Origin: Dichotomocladium elegans
Lineage: Eukaryota > Mucoromycota > Mucoromycetes > Mucorales > Lichtheimiaceae
DNA: 64,000 bases
Direction: 5' to 3'
Assembly (NCBI GenBank): GCA_025716815.1
Contig: JAIXMN010000018.1
Span: 434,001 to 498,000 of the forward strand
Notes under the pieces: generated by a model
What the model was told of the DNA's origin: nothing
Seen by the model: only the letters and a program-made list of their open reading frames with translations
The model's database searches: none
Shown: positions 59,098 to 64,000 of the stretch, in pieces
Layout of the letters: each line of letters starts with the position of its first letter
Position numbering within the stretch: the stretch's first letter is position 1
Translations under genes and position numbers: made by a program

Positions 59098-59560
59098 TTA
59101 GAGTTCGTGCCCTTCCTGGGAGCCCGCGGATTCATTTCCTGATTTTCGGAAAGCTTTCTGGCGAAGCCCCATGGCGCGGTAACGATTGTTCTCCTGCCGG
59201 CTCGCAATGTCTTTCGAGGGCTCAAAATTCGACTTGAGGATGCGCCGGACCGCTTCCCTGGATATATTGAATTTTACAGACAAGTCTTCCATGCTATGTT
59301 GCTCAGGATCCTTAACAAACCAACACCCAACATCCCCCCCCAAAAAAAAAGAGAGTGCATGCGAAATCAGTCGGTTGCTCGTCGACATGGAGGAGACCAT
59401 CTTTGAATCAACTCACCAGTGCATGAAGATTGCGCAGATCGGTCATGGCCTTTCTGGACAAACGCTTTTTCGGGGCCCAATGGCTTTGATTACGTGCAAA
59501 TGACCATAGGAGTGGATGACGCGTGCTGATCCGGAACTGTTGAAGAAGCAGAGAAAACAT
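59098..59560 (-). CDS. RRG9: Rrg9/neugrin-like mitochondrial protein
   Basis: Exons (minus): 59560-59417 and 59310-59098 (phase 0); 118 residues. The N-terminus is basic and acid-free (MFSLLLQQFRISTRHPLLWS), a plausible presequence. Then SHWAPKKRLSRKAMTDLRNL leads across the junction to DPEQHSMEDLSVKFNISREA and VRRILKSNFEPSKDIASRQE. This is the conserved helix pattern of the Rrg9/neugrin family (LSREAM...LR..., SxEAIRRILKSK, RQExN). Yeast Rrg9 is required for respiratory growth; neugrin acts in mitochondrial 16S rRNA/ribosome maintenance. It is shorter than yeast Rrg9 (214 residues), retaining mainly the conserved core. Confidence 0.78.
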
Positions 59561-61714
59561 CACGGGTGAGTGGGGGGGGGGCGGAGGGGGGTATACGATT
59601 TCCCCCCCAGCTTGTTTGTTCGCCTACCATTTTTTTTCCAAGTCAGCCTTGCATGTTAATCCTATATCGCCACTTCTCCCCTGCCCTCCCCCATCCCGAA
59701 AAACATCGCTGTGTCGCAAACGAACTTTGGTTTGGCGTAGCCGTGGTCGGTGCGCTCTTTATGATTCCATCGGCGATCTAGCAAAACGAGAACATTCATG
59801 CGATATCTCCCAAAAGAGAGATTGCTGCTGCTGCTGTTGTGCCGTTGCACAAGGAACATGAGGTAGAAACGTGTGCGTATATGTGTATATAAACATGTAT
59901 ATATATTGCGTGTGCAAGTGCGCCCGAACCAGTGGAAAGGGGGCCCCATCAGGATGCCTTGACGATTCTGAACGATGCATTGCTTCGTTCGTGTGATGCG
60001 AGACGGACGAAGAAAATGAAATGGGCAGCACTATGCCAAAGAAGGGATAGGCTGCTGTCCGACCGCTTCGGTGACTCTGGATGCTGATGCTCTTCTGAGA
60101 GGCAACAGGGTGCTGCAGAACCACCAGAAATCAATTGGGAGCCATCGTGAACAATCAACAGGGTCGAAGGAAATACTGCAAACCTTGTCCGATAAAAAGA
60201 TGTTCGCGCATGTAAGCTCGTTCTATGCTCTCCACGGAAATGCGGATAGAAGAATATCTTGGGTTCTCGATTGTGGCAGGGAAGGGGGGGGTTGTGTGTG
60301 GATGGAGGGAAAAGAGCAAAACAGGGCTAGCAAAGATTACTCCTTATTGCTATTTTGATATGATTTCTGTGCATCCAACGTGAAGTCAACGTGGATAGAC
60401 CGTTGTGGTACTTGGTGCCACATGAAAAGCATATTTTGGCATCGGGTGCTACGAGTGCCAAAGCTAGTACATCCGCACTTGATTCCGGGATAGGGTAGCT
60501 CCTTAGGTTAATTGTATGCATGTGCGCCTTACCATTGGCCAAACGTCCTGTAGAGAATGTCCTTTTGCGCGGGAGCATGCATGGTGTGACCCACTAGACC
60601 GTCTGGGAAGTCCATAAAAGATGTGCTAGAAATGGATTGTCAAATGGCGTTCATAAATAATAGGTGTGGGTTCATGTGACCAAAATCAAAATGAGGGTTG
60701 GCTCTGCCCAACATCTTATTGTGGAGACCTTCCCCAAACTGAGAACGATCCTTACTTCCCAGAGCCACTCCGCCGCCTGTCGTATAACAGGGTTTCTGGC
60801 TTGAGAACCGCAGACCATAGGGCCCCGTGACATGGCCTGCATTATCTCTATTTTCATCGTGTTTGTCCGAGGAATTCTCATGATCATCTTCACCGGATCA
60901 ATCACTTTACAGCGACGACTCCTCATCATCCCACCCCCTTCATCCAAGGAGAAACTGAGTCTGCATACATATTTTGGCGGGCGATGGTAGCTTGTCGCAT
61001 GTATGCAAGACAGACAAGGGAAATTTTGGCGGCAAAAAGGCTAGGATACACCCTATCTCCTGGCTCCCCTTTCGCTCCGCTGACTCATCCTCCGAACTCC
61101 CTTCCCCTTCATCTCCTCCCTTCCTCTGCCCTTGACACACGTTACCACAGAAGTGTATACCAAGGGCAAGGGCTACAGATGATATACTTGAACTTGGGGT
61201 TAGGTTAGCGCTCCGTTGTACAACCAGGCAAAGCAGACTATGGAATGCCAGCGATTGGAGAAGTTTCAAGCGAAAGTTCGACCCCACGGAAAGTAAGATG
61301 CGTAAGGCGCGTGCGTATGTGTGTGTGTATATATGTGTATATGTGTGCGAGTTATTACCTGGTGGTGCAGGTTCTTTACCACTTGGACGGCACTGCTCTC
61401 CGCAAAAAAAAAAAGCCCAGAAAAATACGTTTACTCCTTTTTTTTTCTCTCTCTTCACTCTTCCTTCTTCCTCTTCTCTCTTTCTCACCTCTTTACTTGG
61501 CTTTCTTCGCTTTGAAGCAACAGGTAAAACTTAAAGGGATCTAAAGCCCACCTACCTGACCGTCTCCCCTCCGCCAAAGCTCTAAAGTTGCTTGTTGCAG
61601 TCTCCTTTCCGCTCGGCATCTCCATACCTCATTTGCAATCTTGCTCATCGCGTCACTTTGACACTGAAGTTGCTTGTACAAGCTGTCAACCCACCTGTCA
61701 CACCAATAAGATTT
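59561..61714. other. 2.2 kb intergenic stretch, no gene seen
   Basis: GT-rich tract near 61316-61345 and pyrimidine-rich leader (61436-61500) ahead of the FAR1-like gene. Several 70-180-codon ORFs have no supporting features. Confidence 0.45.
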
Positions 61715-63371
61715 ATGATAAAAATGGCAGCACGAGACAAGACTACTACTATTCCCCAGCAGGTTCCTAAAAATGACCCGGGTGTTTAAAAAAGCCCATG
61801 TTAGCATGCTTATTTTAAACATCTCTCTCTTTCTCGCTTCTAGCTCGAGCCATTCTACACACAATTACTCGCCCAAAGCTTCCCCACAAGCGCTTCTGCC
61901 ATCGATGCCTGCCGCAGTCTCTGTGCACAGTACGGCTTCACAGTGAAGCAAGAATCAAGTACACACCGGGTGAGTCTTTTGATGCTCCAAGTAATGTTAC
62001 TACTAACACAGGGCTTGATATTTAACCATACAGAACATCTACGTCTACTGTTCTCGTGAAGGTCTTGCCGATTCCGTCAGGAATCCCAAAGTCAACCCAA
62101 AGCGCAAAAGACCGTCTAAACGTTGCGACTGCAAATGGCGAGTTGTCCTCAACGAGAACAAAGAGACCCAGATGTGGAGGTTCAGAAAGTCAAACAACCC
62201 AGAGGCACTGACTCACAACCATCCGTTGATGAAGCCCGAGGAAATCGAGCGTGGTTGGCCTAAAGAAGTCCATGATACGATCTGTCAGCTCGCTCGAGGT
62301 TTTCTGCAGACACACGAGATTCGTCAGCGGGTCCAGCTGCTTTTTCCCGAGATTACATGGAACGAACGCCGGTTTTATAACAGACTTTCTGAGGAGCGGC
62401 AAAAGATTCGACAAGAGAGCACTACAGTACGCGCTCAACAGCTTACAACCACATGGTCCAAGGTCTGCATGGCAGCAGCGGGTTGCGAAGAATTAGCCGA
62501 GTACGCACAGACGCAGCTGATGCAAATGCTCAATACGATATGTACAATGGCTCAAATTCCAGTGGATTCACTTGGAGAGCCACCCGTATTGTCATCAGAA
62601 GATGAAGACGACCCGATCAGCGTTCCTAAAGGTTTTGCTGTAGTTGTAATCCCCGAACACACATACCTCGTCAAAGTACACAGTCAGCGCACGATCCAAA
62701 AGAAAAGAAAGTGCATGTCTCCGATGCTTCCGCCCTCTCAACCGTTCACCCAACTACCACCCCATCATTCACACGCGGTATCGGCTCCATCAACAGCAGT
62801 AGCGACAGCAACAGAAACGACTGCAACTGCAACTGCACCGCCACCGCCACCACCGCCGCAGATGGCAAATTACATGGTCTACCCACCCCCGATGCACGTT
62901 CCTTACTACCCTGTGCAAGAGGAGGATATGGTTTATCCGCCGCTTGATACCTCTAGCGTTACCAGCAGCCCATCACCTGCCTCGTCATCCACACCGCCGC
63001 CACCGGCAGCTACTTTCATGACCCATGCGACCGACCGACTTATACCACAACCTGCCAAACGGCGTCGGTCATCCCATATGACCTTTCCATACTCTCTGGT
63101 CTATCAGCAAAGACCGTCTTCTCCTATGAATGGTGCTGGAGTACACAAATGTTCCGCGGCTCACGTGCCTGCAACCACAATCCCCCATGGTATTTCACCA
63201 CAACATTCTCCTCAGCGTCTGTCATCTCAACCGGTCTCCGTGGCCCTAACAGCAGATCCTACTCGTCATAATCATCAGGTAAGCCAACCATCCGACTCTA
63301 TGCGTTGTCGAAATACGTAGCATGCTCACAAGCCAACATAGATCCCTTGCTATGATAATAACTATTGGTAA
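61715..63371 (+). CDS. FAR1-like DNA-binding-domain protein
   Basis: Exons 61715-61762, 61844-61969, 62034-63278, 63342-63371; 482 residues. Residues ~20-125 match the FAR1/WRKY-GCM type zinc domain: YVYCSREGL, a basic loop (PKRKRPSKR), CDCKWRVVLNEN and LTHNHPLMKPEE, giving C...C...H-N-H ligands. This fold derives from Mutator-like transposases and is common in Mucoromycota. A helical part follows (NRLSEERQKIRQESTTVRAQ), then Pro/Ala/Thr-rich low complexity and a basic PAKRRRSSH. A strong GTAAGC donor after HNHQ suggests a last tiny exon (IPCYDNNYW); without splicing the protein would run to a stop at 63320 instead. The start could also be nine bases later (61724). Likely a DNA-binding regulator. 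Confidence 0.78.
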
Positions 63372-63598
63372 TCGTCGGGATGTACTCCCCCCCTTTTTTT
63401 CCCGCCCAATAAATATTCATTCTATTATGTTTGATATTACAAAGTTTGGAGAGCCATGATGCTGCATTTGCTGCTGCTTTGTTAATGCCTTGCCACCGCC
63501 CGCTCCTTGTGATCATTCCCCTCTCTCTCTTTCTCTCTCTCTCTCCTTTTTCTTTCCCCCCTCGCTCTTCTCTCGCCCATTACTTTTTTTTTTCTCTG

Positions 63599-64000
63599 AT
63601 GACCTTTGACTTTGAAGAACGTACAGGCAGTTTATTTGATGATGGGAGCTCCTACAGCATTGCGATTGGTTTCAGCGAAGACCTGCGATATGGAAAAGGT
63701 ATACCCTTTTTAAGATCCCAACCCAATCCTGACACATGATTGTTCTCGCTTCGGAAAGGTGTCACAGCGGCGATGCGGCAGCGATACGGCAACCATCAGC
63801 ATCATCTGCAAGCCCAGAAGCACAGTGTGGGACAGGTTGCCCATGTTCCGCTTACGCTCCATCGGCATGTCTTTTACCTTGTCACTCGTCCAAAGGTCTA
63901 TAATCGGACGAGCTATTCGGATTTGGAAGCCTGTCTGATACAACTCCGTAAGACATGTGAACAGCTTGGAGTGCGACGTCTCGCAGTGCCATCAGAGCTT
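63599..64000 (+). CDS. Macro-domain-like protein, 3'-truncated by window end
   Basis: Exons 63599-63698 and 63759->64000; 113 residues of the N-terminal part. After a short acidic start comes IAIGFSEDLRYGKGVTAAMR across the junction (cf. the GxG...A...R of macro domains). Next are GQVAHVPLTLHRHVFYLVTR (a hydrophobic strand), KVYNRTSYSDLEACLIQLRK and LGVRRLAVPSEL, the strand that usually ends in the substrate loop. This order resembles Poa1-type ADP-ribose phosphatases, but the usual Asn-Asp at the start of the fold is not obvious. The assignment rests on pattern only and the C-terminus is missing. Confidence 0.5.

Noticed and set aside
60940..61488. 182-codon minus-strand ORF
   Set aside because: Begins in purine-rich sequence complementary to the CT leader of the FAR1-like gene; the composition is repeat-driven.

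Overview
This window is nuclear DNA of a filamentous fungus, most likely an early-diverging one (Mucoromycota; Mucorales is my best guess). The evidence is many short GT-AG introns (about 40-160 nt), two chitin synthases from different divisions, and typically fungal families (Hda1, Nma111, Nhp6, Mam3/CNNM, Ecl1-like, AreA-type N-terminal domain, Rrg9). A FAR1-like regulator, poly-Q transcription factors and CT/GA-rich intergenic DNA fit the same picture. I rebuilt 25 protein-coding genes exon by exon by requiring GT/AG borders, phase agreement and family continuity across each junction. Two genes are cut by the window ends. I found no rRNA, tRNA, CRISPR array or intact mobile element.

Layout. 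0-11 kb is a plus-strand block: 5'-truncated class IV (Chs3-type) chitin synthase, a CBS-repeat protein, a division 1 (class I/II) chitin synthase and a Mam3/CNNM-type membrane protein. 11-27 kb holds two multi-pass membrane paralogues of unknown function (minus strand, 10.9-12.4 and 25.6-27.2 kb). They flank a 916-residue protein with a long disordered tail, an AreA-N-domain protein, an ANKRD54-like ankyrin protein, a poly-Q protein, a MYND protein and an LYR protein. 29-37 kb holds an F-box protein, an acyl-CoA oxidase and a mitochondrial Obg GTPase. 37-41 kb is a 4 kb stretch without a confident gene and with an unusual GC-rich island. 41-48 kb carries Nhp6, a short Hda1-type deacetylase and, divergent from it, Nma111. 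50-64 kb is rich in regulators: C2H2, bHLH, Ecl1-like and FAR1-like, plus a small signal-peptide/TM protein, an Rrg9/neugrin-like gene and a 3'-truncated macro-domain protein.

How the genes fit together. The first block looks like a cell-wall and membrane neighbourhood. Nhp6 and Hda1 are chromatin factors lying close together. Acyl-CoA oxidase, Obg, Rrg9 and LYR are organelle functions scattered among the rest, with no sign of a metabolic cluster. The item I consider most worth following is the paralogous membrane-protein pair: seven predicted TM segments, a shared 12-nt microexon, a shared C-terminal tail motif, and one intron present in only one copy.
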